A stretch of 64,000 bases of DNA from CAVSEK01 sp963726975 (GCA_963726975.1 CAVSEK010000013.1:744001-808000); one strand, 5' to 3'. Counted from the first letter of the stretch, positions 1 through 9,283 are shown. Program-made: numbers and translations. The notes: generated by a model not told the origin, from the sequence alone.

Positions 1-14
1 CGCGTCCTCGCGAT

Positions 15-52
15 GCTGCCCGGGTGAGCTGCCCGGGTCGAGCTGCCCGGGT
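15..52. repeat. Three short direct repeats downstream of hemQ
   Basis: The 11-mer GCTGCCCGGGT occurs three times, at 15, 28 and 42, separated by 2-3 bases, directly beyond the hemQ stop. The units contain CCCGGG, so they can fold weakly. No gene is visible in these first 55 bases; the function is unknown. Confidence 0.6.
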
Positions 53-55
53 GAG

Positions 56-760
56 CTACGGCAGCCCGGCGACCACGTCGGCGACGCTCTTGCGCACCCC
101 GCTGTAGAACGGCGTCTCGAGCTTGGTGTGCAGGCGCGCCCGGCTCGTGCGCAGCGCCCGCAGGCAGTCGGTGATCCGGTGCATCTCGTCGGCCTCGAAG
201 GCCAGCAGCCACTCGTAGTCGCCGAGCCCGAACGCCGCGACCGTGTTGGCGCGCACGTCCTCGTACTCCCGGCCCATGATCCCGTGCTCGCTGAGCATGC
301 CCTTGCGCTCGTAGTCGGGCAGCAGGTACCACTCCAGCGAACGGTTGAAGGGGTAGACGCAGACGTACTTGCGGGGGTCCTCGCGCCGGACGTACGCCGG
401 GATGTGGTTGCGGTTGAACTCCGCCGGCCGGTGGATCCCGACGCTGGACCAGACCGGTGCGAGGTGCCGGCCCAGGCCGGTCTGGCGGAACCGGTTGTAG
501 GTGTCCTGGAGCACGTCGACGTCGGGGCAGGTCCACCACACGAGCAGCTCGGCGTCGCCCTTGAACCCCGCCACGTCGTAGGTGCCGCGGGTGTAGACGT
601 CCTTCTGCAGCGCGGCGTCGAGGAACGACTGCGCCTCCTCGGCCAGTGACGAGCGGTCCTCCGGCAGCGGCGCCGTGGCCGTGAAGACGGCGTACATCGT
701 GTAGAGCAGCTGGTCGTTGAGCTCGCGGGCCTTGGCCGCCTCAGGCCGGGTCTCGGTCAT
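56..760 (-). CDS. hemQ: Coproheme decarboxylase HemQ (ChdC)
   Basis: This 234-residue protein of the chlorite-dismutase superfamily oxidatively decarboxylates coproheme III to heme b, the last step of the coproporphyrin-dependent heme pathway of Gram-positive bacteria. The catalytic-tyrosine region reads YPFNRSLEWYLLP (about residues 137-149). The proximal heme histidine is expected in the following MLSEHGIMGREY segment. Length is typical of actinobacterial HemQ and the frame is intact. The start ATG overlaps the stop of the upstream hemG by ATGA, so the two are probably translationally coupled. The stop is TAG at 56-58. Confidence 0.95.
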   Translation of the reverse strand: MTETRPEAAKARELNDQLLYTMYAVFTATAPLPEDRSSLAEEAQSFLDAALQKDVYTRGTYDVAGFKGDAELLVWWTCPDVDVLQDTYNRFRQTGLGRHLAPVWSSVGIHRPAEFNRNHIPAYVRREDPRKYVCVYPFNRSLEWYLLPDYERKGMLSEHGIMGREYEDVRANTVAAFGLGDYEWLLAFEADEMHRITDCLRALRTSRARLHTKLETPFYSGVRKSVADVVAGLP

Positions 761-2129
761 GCCCCCATTGTGCGCTCAGGGCGGTCGCGTGCCGCCTCGC
801 GGCCGCTGCGGGCGACCGCCGGCACCCCCACCCCGTCGTACGCCGCGCCCGCGACCGCGAGGCCCGGGTGCCGCGCGACGGCGGCGCGCAGCCGGCGGAC
901 CAGGTCGAGGTGGCCGACGGCGTACTGCGGCAGCCCGCCGCCCCAGCGCACGACGCGGCTGTCGACGAGGCGCGGCACCGGGCCGACGGCCTCCTGCAGC
1001 TCGCGCAGCACCACGTCCACCAGCTCGTCGTCGTCGCGCTGCAGGACAGCGGCCTCGCCCTAGCGCCCGACGCTGGCCCGCACGACGGCGCGGTCCTGCC
1101 GGGTAGTGCGCCCACTTGCGGCTGGTGAAGGTGACCGCCTTGGTCGTGCGCCCGTCGACCGCCGGGACGAGGTAGCCGCTGCCCCGGCCCGGTGTCGGCC
1201 CGTCGAGCACCAGCGTGACGATCGCGACCGAGGCGTACTCGAGCGAGGCCAGCTCCTGCGTGGGCACGAGGTCCGCGAGCAGCCGCGCGGCCGGGGCGGC
1301 CGGCACGGCGAGCACCACCGCGTCGACGTCGAGGTGCTCCGGCGCGGGAGCGGCGCCGAGCTCGAGCCGCCACCCGTCCGGCGTGCGGCGCAGCCCGCGC
1401 ACGGTCGACGACAGCCGCACCTGCGCGCCGCTGGCCCGAGCGACGGCCGCCGGCAGCCGGCCGAGGCCGCCGGGGAGCCCGCGGAAGACCGGACCGGTGT
1501 ACGGCGTCGCCGCGCTGCGGGCCTGCCGGGTGGCGAGCAGCAGGCTGCGGGAGGCGGCGGCCGGGGCCCGCAGCTGGGGGAGGGTCGCGTGCAGGCTCAG
1601 CCGGTCGGCACGCCCCGCGTACACCCCGCCGAGCAGCGGGTCGACGAGGCGGTCGACGACCTCCCGGCCGAGCCGGCGGGCGACCAGGTCGCCGACGCTC
1701 ACGTCCTCGCTCGACCGGGCGGCCGGGCAGCACGAGGTCGAGCGGCACCCGGGCCAGGCCGGCGGGGCTGAGCACCTCGCTGCGGGCCAGCGCCGCCAGG
1801 TCGCCGGGCACGCCCAGCAGGGTGCCGGTCGGCAGCGGTCGCAGGACCCCGCGCGTCCACAGCAACGCCTGCCCCGCCGCCGGGCTGACCAGGTCGTCGC
1901 CGAGGCCGGCGTCGGTCGGCGAGGCCGCACGCCGTCCGGCACGCGCGCGAGCATGGCGTCGGCGCCCTCGTCGACCGGCAGGCCGCCCACCTCGCTGACC
2001 CGGACCTTGCCGCCGAGGCGCGAGGAGGCCTCCAGCACCAGCGACCCGGGCGTCCGCGCCGGGAGGCCTCGAGCGCGGCCGCCAGCCCGGCGACGCCGCC
2101 GCCGACGACGGCGACGGCGGGGCGGGCAC
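757..2129 (-). CDS. hemG: Coproporphyrinogen III oxidase, HemG/HemY type (frameshifted)
   Basis: A FAD-dependent oxidase of the HemY family that makes coproporphyrin III for HemQ's pathway. It starts with a dinucleotide-binding segment VAVVGGGVAGLAAALEA. This is followed by the FAD motif LEASSRLGGKVR, the substrate region DPLLGGVYAGRADRLS, GPVFRGLPGGLGRLPAAVA, and a C-terminal RVVRWGGGLPQYAVGH with AGAAYDGVGVPA, the usual family end. These pieces lie in three frames, so at least four single-base frameshifts interrupt the gene. Order and spacing are normal, and the same defects occur in neighbouring essential genes, so sequence error is likelier than a true pseudogene. GTG at 2129 is the best start and also needs a nearby indel. 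The stop overlaps the hemQ start (ATGA). Confidence 0.85.
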
Positions 2130-2240
2130 GGACCGAGCCTAGGTCGGGTCGGGGAGGCGAGACCCGACCGTGACCGTGGGGGTGCGACCGGGCGGTGGGC
2201 GGGTGCGTCACACCGGCACCCGCACCCCGTGGAGGTCGCC

Positions 2241-3150
2241 GTGACCGCTCGTCCGCCCGTCCTGCTCGCCGCGCTGCTGCTGGGGGCGGCGCTGCTGACC
2301 GGCTGCAGCGGGAGCGCGGACACCGCGTCGTCGTCGGCACCTGCCGCCGGGTCGTCCGCCGCGGCGGGTCGCCGCGCCTCGACCCCCCGGGCCGGGCGTC
2401 GACGTCGCGGCGGTCGGGGAGCCCGGCGGGGCCCGGGAGGTCGGGGCGTCGGCACTGACGGTCGTCGGTCGGTCGGTCGTGCGCACCGCGCAGCTCGCCG
2501 TCGAGGTGCCCGACGTGCGCCCCGCCGCGGACCGGGCGCGTGCCGTCGCGGAGGCGGCGGGCGGCGGGCTCGAGGCCGAGGACGCCTCGGCCGGGCGGGA
2601 CGTGCTGCGGCTGCGCGTCGCTCCCGACCGGCTGGACGCCGCGCTGGACGGTCTCGCGGCCCTGGGCCGCGAGACCTCGCGCTCGGTCGGCAGTCAGGAC
2701 GTCACCGAGCAGGTGGTCGACCTCGACAGCCGGCTGAGCGACCCAGCGCGCCTCGGTCGAGCGGGTCCGCGCGCTGCTGGCGCGGGCGACGGTGCTGGCC
2801 GACGTCGTCGTCGCTGGAGGGCCAGCTGCCGCAGCGCGAGGCCGACCTCGAGTCGCTGCAGGCGCCGGCTCGAGGCGCTGCGCGGGCCAGGCCGACCTCG
2901 CGACGGTCACCCTGACGCTCAGCACCCCGGCCGTCGTGGCGGCGGCGGCGACGCCGGCTTCCGGCGACGGGCTCGACGCCGGCGCTCGACGCGCTGCGCC
3001 GGCGCCTCGCGCGCGGCGGCCGTCGTCGTGCGGCGCGCTGCTGCCGTTCCTGCCGGTCGTCGCGGTCGGGCTGCTGGCGCTGCGGCGCCGGCGTACGGCC
3101 CCTGCGGCCGCGGGGCCGGCTGGAGCTGGTGGGTGGGGGTGGTGGGAGGG
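2241..3150 (+). CDS. DUF4349 lipoprotein (frameshifted)
   Basis: A GTG start follows a GGAGG Shine-Dalgarno (2231-2235). The N-terminus is a lipoprotein signal peptide with a hydrophobic stretch LLAALLLGAALLTGC whose lipobox is LTGC. A Ser/Ala-rich linker leads to a DUF4349 domain: RTAQLAVEVPDVRPAADRAR, a GGGLEAED step, LRLRVAPDRLDAALDGLAAL and SQDVTEQVVDLDSRL, with a coiled segment after it. A C-terminal hydrophobic segment LLPFLPVVAVGLLAL followed by arginines is a probable membrane anchor. At least three frameshifts break the frame, and no stop is visible in the right frame before hemE, so the end is approximate. DUF4349 proteins are surface lipoproteins of unknown function. The gene is convergent with hemE. 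Confidence 0.75.
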
Positions 3151-3167
3151 ACGGCCGGGAGGCCGGC

Positions 3168-4259
3168 TCAGCGGCGCGAGGCCTCGTGCACGTGGTCGAC
3201 GACGCGGGCCAGCACGTCCGGGTCGGTCTCGGGGAGCACCCCGTGGCCCAGGTTGAAGACGTGCCCCTCGGCGGCCCGGCCCTCGGCCAGGATCCGCTCG
3301 GTCTCGGCGCGCACGACCTCGGTCGGCGCGTGGACCAGCGTCGGGTCGAGGTTGCCCTGCACCGCCTTGCCCGGACCGACCCGGCTGCGCGGCCACGTCG
3401 AGCGGGACCCGCCAGTCGACCCCGACGACGTCGGCGCCCGCCTCGCCCATGTCGTGCAGCAGCTCGCCGGTGCCGACGCCGAAGTGGATGCGGGGCACGT
3501 CGGCCACCGCCGCCAGCACCCGCGCGCTGTGCGGCTGCACCGACGCGGCGGTAGTCGGCCGCCGGGCAGGGCGCCGACCCACGAGTCGAACAGCTGCACC
3601 GCGCTGGCACCGGCGTCGACCTGCACCCGCAGGAAGGCCAGGGTGATCGTGGCCAGCCGGTCGAGCAGGTCGTGCCAGAGCCGGGGATCGGCGTGCATCA
3701 GCGCCTTGGTGCGCGCGTGGTTCTTGCTCGGCCCGCCCTCGACGAGGTAGCTGGCGAGGGTGAACGGCGCGCCGGCGAAGCCGATGAGCGGGGTCTCGCC
3801 CAGCTCCTGCGTGAGCGCGTGCACGGCCTCGGTGACGTACGGCACGTGGTCGGGCGTCAGGACGGGCAGCCGGTCGAGGTCGGCGCGGGTGCGGAACGGC
3901 GTCGGCGACGACCGGGCCGACGCCCGGCACGATGTCGAGGTCGACCCCGACGGCCTTGAGCGGCACGACGATGTCGGAGAAGAAGATCGCGGCGTCGGTG
4001 CCGAAGCGGCGGACCGGCTGCAGCGTGATCTCGGTGACCATCGCGGCGTCGGCGCAGGCGTCGAGCATGGCGGTGCCGGCTCGCGCAGCGCGCGGTACTC
4101 CGGCAGGGCCCGGCCGGCCTGGCGCATGAACCACACCGGGGTGTGCGGCACCGGCTCGCGGCGGCAGGCCCGGACGAAGGCCGAGTCCGGCGGTGCGCTC
4201 GCGCGCGTCGCGCCGGGACGGGGCTCGGCGGGCGGGGGCTCGGCGAGGAGGGTGGTCAC
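3168..4259 (-). CDS. hemE: Uroporphyrinogen decarboxylase (frameshifted)
   Basis: HemE decarboxylates uroporphyrinogen III to coproporphyrinogen III, feeding HemG and HemQ. Family blocks appear in order: PHTPVWFMRQAGRALPEYRA (N-terminal signature), MLDACADAAMVTEITLQPVR, IFFSDIVVPLKAVGVDLDIV (with catalytic Asp), IGFAGAPFTLASYLVEGG, VQLFDSWVGALP, IHFGVGTGELL, VGVDWRVPLD, VQGNLDPTLVHAP and HVFNLGHGVLPETDPD. They are spread over two frames with at least four single-base breaks. For example, a codon base is missing in GAGCCGGCACC, where family alignment expects one more G. The GTG start at 4259 precedes TTLLAEPPPA. Because the gene is essential and complete in content, sequencing indels are inferred rather than decay. 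Confidence 0.9.
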   Translation of the reverse strand: MTTLLAEPPPAEPRPGATRASAPPDSAFVRACRREPVPHTPVWFMRQAGRALPEYRALREPAPPCSTPAPTPRWSPRSRCSRSAASAPTPRSSSPTSSCRSRPSGSTSTSCRASARSSPTPFRTRADLDRLPVLTPDHVPYVTEAVHALTQELGETPLIGFAGAPFTLASYLVEGGPSKNHARTKALMHADPRLWHDLLDRLATITLAFLRVQVDAGASAVQLFDSWVGALPGGRLPPRRCSRTARGCWRRWPTCPASTSASAPASCCTTWARRAPTSSGSTGGSRSTWPRSRVGPGKAVQGNLDPTLVHAPTEVVRAETERILAEGRAAEGHVFNLGHGVLPETDPDVLARVVDHVHEASRR

Positions 4260-4344
4260 CCGCCCGAGCCTGCCACGCGAGGGCCGGCCGCGGCGCGCCT
4301 GCACCGGTTTGTCGGACCCCGGTGGCACGTCGGCGGCGGAGGAG

Positions 4345-4554
4345 GTGACGCCGTGCCGACGACGTCCGGCAGGTCAGGTCCGCTGGTGCACCCCGTGCGG
4401 CGACGAGCAGGTCTTCGAGGTGCCGCCGTGCGAGGACGGCCACGGGGAGGACTGTCCCGACCTCGCCTGCGTCGGGTGCGGCTCCGCGGTGGTCGTGGGG
4501 CTCGTGCTCGCCGCGGTCGACCGCGGAGCGGTGCTCGCCGCCCGCGCCGCCTGA
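4345..4554 (+). CDS. Small cysteine-rich protein
   Basis: A 69-residue protein with a GTG start directly behind a GGAGGA ribosome site. It contains seven cysteines, including paired WCTPCGDE and ACVGCGSA plus single cysteines in VPPCEDGHGEDCPD. A short hydrophobic tail AVVVGLVLAAV follows. The paired CxxC arrangement suggests a zinc ribbon, but I do not recognise a named family. It is divergent from hemE, with 85 bases between the two starts. The frame is intact despite broken neighbours. Confidence 0.6.
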   Translation: MTPCRRRPAGQVRWCTPCGDEQVFEVPPCEDGHGEDCPDLACVGCGSAVVVGLVLAAVDRGAVLAARAA

Positions 4555-4576
4555 CCGAGGTCCCGCGCGCGCGGGA

Positions 4577-5427
4577 TCAGCCCGACGCCAGCAGGGCGAC
4601 GCCGCCGAGCGCACCCGCGACGCCCGCCACCTGCAGGCGGCGCAGCCGCTCCCCGAGCACCTGGCGGGCCAGCAGGACGGTCACCACGGGGTAGAGCGAG
4701 GCGAGCACGCCGGTGACGCTGACCAGCGCCTCGGACTGCGACGACGGCCAGCGAGTAGGCGCCGTTGGCGGCCACGTCGCCGAACCCGATCGCCGCGACG
4801 AGGGGCAGGGCGCTGCGCGGCACCCGGAGGTCCAGGCCGGCCCGGGGCGCCCGCGCGAGCAGCAGGCCCGGTGAGCAGGACCACCGCCGTGAGGCGCATC
4901 GTGAGCAGGGCCATCACCACGCTGCTCTCCGCGGCGTCCGCGAGCAGCACGAGCACGGCGCCGAAGCCGAGCGGCGGCCACGGCCGCGAGCCGCGGCCGG
5001 CTGCCGCCGCGCCGCCGCGCAGCTCGGGCCCGCTGGCCAGCACCACGCCCGCGACCGCCACGGCGATCCCGATGCAGCTGCGCGAGCGTCGGGGCCTCCC
5101 CGCGCAGCAGCCCGACGCCGACCGGCACGACGACGCCGAGCGCGGCGACCGGCGCGACGACGCCCATGGTCCCGGTCGCCAGCGCGCGGTAGAACGCCCC
5201 GAGCGCGACCACCCCGCAGACGCCGGCCGCAGCGCCGCCGGCAGCAGGTACGCCCGGTCGGCGCCCAGCTCGCCCGCGACGACGGCGACCGGCACCAGGC
5301 CCAGCAGCGCCGTGAGCTGCGCCAGCCCCAGGACGCTGGCCACCGGCAGGCGCCGGCCCGCCGTCCCGCCGAGGAAGTCGGCGGTGCCCCACAGGAGGCT
5401 GGCGAGCAGGGCGAGCAGGGCCGACAC
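4577..5427 (-). CDS. EamA/DMT-family transporter (frameshifted)
   Basis: An inner-membrane protein of the drug/metabolite transporter superfamily with about ten hydrophobic segments in two EamA repeats. It begins MSALLALLASLLWGTADFLG, the usual first helix with W and G at the expected spots. It continues with GAFYRALATGTMGVVAPVAA, the typical repeat-1 end, and closes with VSVTGVLASLYPVVTVLLAR and LGERLRRLQVAGVAGALGGV, the typical repeat-2 end. At least three frameshifts lie inside. The substrate cannot be told. The GTG start at 5427 is divergent from the DUF3000 gene, 52 bases apart. Confidence 0.8.
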
Positions 5428-5479
5428 GCGGCGAGCCTAGGTGCGCCCCTGCAGCCCCGGGCGCGCCTACCCTCCGCTC

Positions 5480-6066
5480 GTGACGCTGTCCCTGGAGCCG
5501 GACGCGGCACCGGAGGCGTTCACCGCCGGCCTGGTGTCGCTGCGCGCCGTGCTCGACGGACCGCGCAGGACCGGTCTGGTCCTCGGCGTCCGTGCCGGCG
5601 CCGCGCCGGCTGGCGCCCTGGTCGGTCGCGGTCTCGGCCGAGCTCGAGCGCGACGGCGACGACGTCGCCAGCGGCCGCTTCGTCGTGCTGCACGACCCCG
5701 CGGGCCAGGACGGCTGGGGCGGCGACACGCGGGTCGTCGGCGTTCGTGGAGGCGCAGGTCGAGGCCGAGATGGTCGCCGACCCGGCGCTGGCCGACGTCG
5801 GCTGGTCCTGGCTGCTCGAGGCGCTCGAGCAGCGCGCCGCGGGGCACCGGGCGGCCGGCGGCACCGTCACGCGCACCGTGAGCAAGCGCTTCGGCGAGCT
5901 GTCCGACGGCAGCGACAGCAGCGAGGTCGAGCTGCGGGCGTCCTGGACGGCGCTCGCCGGCGGCGACGGGCTCGACCTGGGCCGGCACCTGCTCGCCTTC
6001 TGCGACCTGCTCTGCTCCACGGCCGGGCTGCCGCCCGACGGCGTCACCGCGCTGCCCCGGCACTGA
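5480..6066 (+). CDS. DUF3000 family protein (frameshifted)
   Basis: A protein of about 195 residues matching the actinobacterial DUF3000 family. Segments FTAGLVSLRAVL, RLAPWSVAVSAELE, SGRFVVLHDPAGQDGWGG, EMVADPALADVGWSWLLEAL, GGTVTRTVSKRFG, ELRASWTAL and LLAFCDLLCSTAGLPP follow the family order. Two single-base frameshifts (near 5615 and 5740) join three frames. The function is unknown. In many actinomycetes DUF3000 lies close to hemE and an RNase D gene, and both are nearby here. Confidence 0.85.
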
Positions 6067-6090
6067 GCCCGGCGCCCGGCACCGTCCGGT

Positions 6091-7219
6091 TCAGGCCGTG
6101 GGCTGCAGCGCCTCCGCGACCAGCACCCCGAGGCCGTCCTCGGCCGCCCCGGCGCTGCCGCGGCGCGCACCGCGCGGCAGCTCGAGCACCAGCGTGGTGC
6201 CGCCGCCGAGCAGGCTCGTCACCGTGACGGAGCCGCCCGAGAGCCGGGCGCGCTCGCGGAGCAGGCCGAGACCGACCTGCCGGCCCTTCTCGGGGCGGAT
6301 CTCCGACGGGTCGAAGCCCGGCCCGCGGTCGCGCACCACGGCCCGCACCAGGGACTCCTCCACCTCGAGCTCGATCTCCGCGTCGTCGACGTCGGCGTGC
6401 TTGATGACGTTGAGCAGGCCCTCCTGGAAGAAGCGGTAGACGGTGATCGCGCTGGCCAGGGGCAGCGGGTAGGGCGTCTGCGGCCACCGGACGGCGACCT
6501 CGAGGCCGTAGCGGGCCTGCACGTCGGCGCGCAGGTGCCCCACGGCGCTGGCCAGGTCGCCGTCGCGCAGCGCCGGCGGCCGGGTGCGGGCCATGACGGC
6601 GCGCACCTGCTCCTCGGCGTCCTCCACGTAGTCCGACACGGCTGGACAGCTCCGCCTCCGTCGTCGGTCCCGCGCGCAGCAGGCCGCGCGCCACCATGAG
6701 CGACTGGGCGACCGTGTCGTGCAGCTCGGCGGCCAGCTGGCCGCGGGCGCCCTCCTCGGCGGCCACGAGCCCGGACAGCAGCTCGAAGACGCCGGCGCCG
6801 GCGGTCTCGGCCTCGCGGCGGTGCCGCTCCCCCACCTGGTCGCCGAGCCGGACCCGCAGGTGCAGCGCCTCGAGGACGGCGGCCAGCTCGGCCAGCTCGA
6901 GCCCGACGACCCCGTGCGACCGCGAGCGACCCGTCCCCGCCAGCGGCGCGGACGGCTCCTGCAGCCGGTGCACGGCCTCGCCGCCGCAGGACGCGCAGCG
7001 CCGCTCCGACCCGCTCCGCGAGCAGGCCCGCGACGCCGGCGGCCGCCAGGCCCACGGCCAGCGCGACCGCGAGGGCCACCTGCGCCGACCGGTCCAGCGC
7101 GCCCTGCGCGAGCAGGACCACGCCGGCGCTGCCGAGCGCCGCGAGCACGCTGCCCGTCGGTCGAGCACCGCGGCCCACACCGCCAGCGGGAGGCGTCGGC
7201 CGTCCACGCGCGTCCTCAC
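6091..7219 (-). CDS. NarL-type sensor histidine kinase (frameshifted)
   Basis: A membrane kinase of about 376 residues. The N-terminus holds two hydrophobic helices (SVLAALGSAGVVLLAQ and VALAVALAVGLAAAGVAGLL). A HisKA_3 dimerisation helix has the phospho-acceptor motif AAELHDTVAQSLMVA. The ATPase domain shows the N box YRFFQEGLLNVIKHADV, the G1 box VRDRGPGFDPSE and the G2 box VGLGLLRERARLSGG. At least two to three frameshifts are present (near 7160, 6995 and 6640). The GTG start overlaps the stop of the upstream sensor gene (GTGA), so the pair is co-translated. The likely partner is the LuxR-type regulator at 9284. HisKA_3 kinases pair with NarL/FixJ regulators. Confidence 0.85.
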
Positions 7220-8640
7220 CGCAGCACGCCCGTCGTGGTCCAGTCGTCGGCCGGCGCGGGCGCGCCGGCTGCGGGTCGGGACCGCCCCCGAGCCCGACGA
7301 GGTCCGGCTCGGCGGCCAGCGCGATCGCGCCGAGCAGGGAGGCGACCGCGCGCTCGACGAGGTGCAGCTCCTCGACGATGTCGTCGACCTCGGCCGCGCT
7401 GTCGGCGAGCCGGGCCAGGCGCCCGGCGCTGTCGCGCAGGACCGTGAGCGCGGGCGTGGTGCGCGCCCGAGGTCGCCCAGCGCACGGGCGGCGTCGTCGG
7501 CGGCCGCGACCTGCTCGGTCGCCGTCCGGTGCCGGGCCGACAGGTCGGCGACCGACAGCCAGGCCTCCGCCTGCCCGACGAGCACCTGCGCCAGCCGCAC
7601 CTCGTTGCGCCCGAACGGCGCGTGCGCCGCTCGGCCGCCGGGCGACGAGCACGGCCATCGGCGCGTCCGGGTCCCCGAGCACCGCCGAGCACCACGGGCG
7701 GTCGTCGCTCGTGCCGACCGACACGCCGGCCGGCACCGAGCGCGCGCAGCACCCACGGGGAGTCGAAGGCGTCGGGGTCGACCCGGAGCCGCTGCGGCGT
7801 GCCGCGCTCGTCGCCGGCCCAGCGGACCGGCCCCTCCTCGGTGAGCATGACCATCTCGACGTCGGCGCCGCCGAACAGCCGGGCCGCGGCGGTCAGCACC
7901 ACCTGCGCCGACACGTCGGTGGAGCGGCCGCTGGCCCGCTCCTGCCCGCGAGGCGAGCTCGGCGTAGAGCCGCGCCTCCGCGCTGCGGCGCGCCTGCTGG
8001 TCGTACGACACCCAGAGCAGCCCCAGCGGGACGAGCAGGCCGAGCAGGCCCAGCGGCGCGGTGAGCGCCAGGTGCGCGGCCAGCAGGCCGACCGAGGAGT
8101 TGCCCGCCGTGTGCAGCGCCGACAGCGGGGCGCTGCTGAGGACCAGCCCGCGCAGGCGGCGCGTCCGAGGTGCGCGACGACCACGAGGGCGACGAGCAGG
8201 TAGTTGACCGACCAGAAGACCGCCAGCCCTGCGCAGGCGCCGAGCACCCCGCCGTCGAGCAGGCCCGCGACCAGCTCCCCGGCGGCGGCGGCCAGCGAGA
8301 ACTGCGCCACGTTGTACTGCAGCTTCACGGTCGGCTGCGACCGCAGGCGCTGCGCCACGGCCACGCCGAGGCCCACCGACAGGACGGTCCAGGCACCCGG
8401 TCCCGCGACGACGAGGGCGGCGCCGAGCACCGCTTCGGTGAGCGAGAACGTCCAGCGCTGGCGGCCGAACTGCAGGTGGACGACCGCCACCTCGGCGAGC
8501 GCGACCGCCGCGACGAGGAGCAGCACGGCCTCCCACGGCGGCGTCCCCCAGCCGGTGACCCCGGCGAGGACCGCGGCGGCCACCAGGCAGAGCAGGGTCA
8601 GCCGCGGGACGGACGCCGGCGCGGGCCGGCGGGCGCTCAC
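7216..8640 (-). CDS. Membrane sensor with GAF-like domain, no kinase (frameshifted)
   Basis: A protein of about 475 residues. The N-terminal half has 6-7 hydrophobic helices, including LLVAAVALAEVAVVHLQFGR and RWTFSLTEAVLGAALVVAG, an arrangement seen as an integral-membrane sensor in actinobacterial diguanylate cyclases and HD-GYP proteins. A soluble GAF-like region follows (VVLTAAARLFGGADVEMVML, RWAGDERGTPQRL, APFGRNEVRLAQVLVGQAEA). A helical stretch DSAAEVDDIVEELHLVERAV then leads to the end. No histidine-kinase catalytic motifs are present; the kinase is the next gene. Several frameshifts are present. It starts at GTG 8640, overlapping the stop of the NSWS-repeat gene, and ends overlapping the kinase start, both as GTGA. 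Confidence 0.7.
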   Translation of the reverse strand: MSARRPAPASVPRLTLLCLVAAAVLAGVTGWGTPPWEAVLLLVAAVALAEVAVVHLQFGRQRWTFSLTEAVLGAALVVAGPGAWTVLSVGLGVAVAQRLRSQPTVKLQYNVAQFSLAAAAGELVAGLLDGGVLGACAGLAVFWSVNYLLVALVVVAHLGRAACAGWSSAAPRCRRCTRRATPRSACWPRTWRSPRRWACSACSSRWGCSGCRTTSRRAAARRRGSTPSSPRGQERASGRSTDVSAQVVLTAAARLFGGADVEMVMLTEEGPVRWAGDERGTPQRLRVDPDAFDSPWVLRALGAGRRVGRHERRPPVVLGGARGPGRADGRARRPAAERRTRRSGATRCGWRRCSSGRRRPGCRSPTCRPGTGRRPSRSRPPTTPPVRWATSGAHHARAHGPARQRRAPGPARRQRGRGRRHRRGAAPRRARGRLPARRDRAGRRAGPRRARGRSRPAAGAPAPADDWTTTGVLR

Positions 8641-9064
8641 GCCTTCAGCGCCGGCTTCGGCGCCGACCAGCTGTTCGCCGTGCGCACGACCGACCAGCTG
8701 TTGGCCTCCGACCGGCCCCGGCCCGGCGCCGACCAGCTGTTCGCCGTGCGCACGACCGACCAGCTGTTGGCCTCCGACCGGCCCCGGCCCGGCGCCGACC
8801 AGCTGTTCGCCGTACGCACGACCGACCAGCTGTTGGCCTCCGACCGGCCCCGGCCCGGCGCCGACCAGCTGTTCGCGACGGGCACTGCAGCAGCGGCAGC
8901 GGCAGGGGCAGCGGCAGGGGCAGGGGCAGCGGCCCGGGCCGGCGCCGCCGGCACCGCGACCGCCGCCGCGGGGACGGCGGCGACGGCGGCGACGGCGGCG
9001 ACGGCGCGAGGCCGAGCGCAGCGACGGACAGGGCGAGCGCGGGTGCGCGACGGGCAGGGTGCAC
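8637..9064 (-). CDS. Secreted NSWS-repeat protein (one frameshift)
   Basis: A small exported protein of about 140 residues that I do not recognise. The GTG start sits behind GAGGAGG. The N-terminus is a signal peptide (ARRAPALALSVAALGLA) followed by a low-complexity Pro/Ala stretch, in which a single-base frameshift must occur. The C-terminal half consists of a 22-residue unit present three times plus a partial copy. Each unit contains two ANSWS motifs, in the contexts ANSWSAPGRGRSE and ANSWSVVRT. It ends APKPALKA. The stop overlaps the GTG start of the membrane sensor, so the repeat protein and the sensor-kinase pair form one operon. A signal or ligand precursor, or a surface protein, are both possible. 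Confidence 0.6.
8665..8878. repeat. 66-bp tandem repeat, 3.2 copies
   Basis: Copies lie at 8665-8730, 8731-8796 and 8797-8862, plus 16 bases of a fourth. They are essentially identical; the third differs by one base (GTG to GTA near 8812). The near identity implies recent expansion or gene conversion. The repeat is a multiple of three, so every frame stays open across it; the frame assigned here is the minus-strand one giving ANSWS motifs. Confidence 0.95.
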
Positions 9065-9283
9065 GGGGTCCTCCTCAGGGATGCACCTGCACTGTCGGCC
9101 GCCGAGCACCCCCGTGTTGAGCGGACGAGCGAGGTGCACCCGAACGGACGAGCGACGGGGGCGCCCCGCGGCGGACCGCTGGGAGCCGCCCGGCTACAGA
9201 CGACGCAGGACCGGGCCGAAGCACTCGGTCAGACGGCCTCCGCCCCGGGAGCCGCACTCCCAGCGCACGACGTGGAGGACACG
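9065..9283. promoter_or_regulatory. Divergent control region with two 11-bp direct repeats
   Basis: This 219-base gap separates the NSWS-repeat operon (leftward) from the response regulator (rightward). The 11-mer CGGACGAGCGA occurs at 9122-9132 and again at 9145-9155, a 23-bp period of about two helical turns. Such a pair is a reasonable binding site for the divergent LuxR-type regulator. No convincing sigma-70 hexamers were found. Confidence 0.4.

Noticed and set aside
757..4259. hemG and hemE as pseudogenes
   Set aside because: All conserved blocks remain in order, the pathway partner hemQ is intact, and non-heme essential genes show the same single-base breaks. Sequence error is simpler.
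7216..8640. Sensor and kinase as one 850-residue histidine kinase
   Set aside because: A TGA at 7216-7218 and an overlapping GTG start match the coupling pattern used elsewhere, so two proteins are favoured. A frameshift hiding a fusion cannot be fully excluded.
8665..8878. Plus-strand reading of the 66-bp repeat (ADQLFAVRTTDQLLASDR units)
   Set aside because: Open only because the unit is a multiple of three. There is no start or signal sequence, whereas the minus-strand reading has a ribosome site, a signal peptide and a coupled stop.
8665..8878. CRISPR array at the 66-bp repeats
   Set aside because: Units abut without unique spacers, and no cas genes are present.
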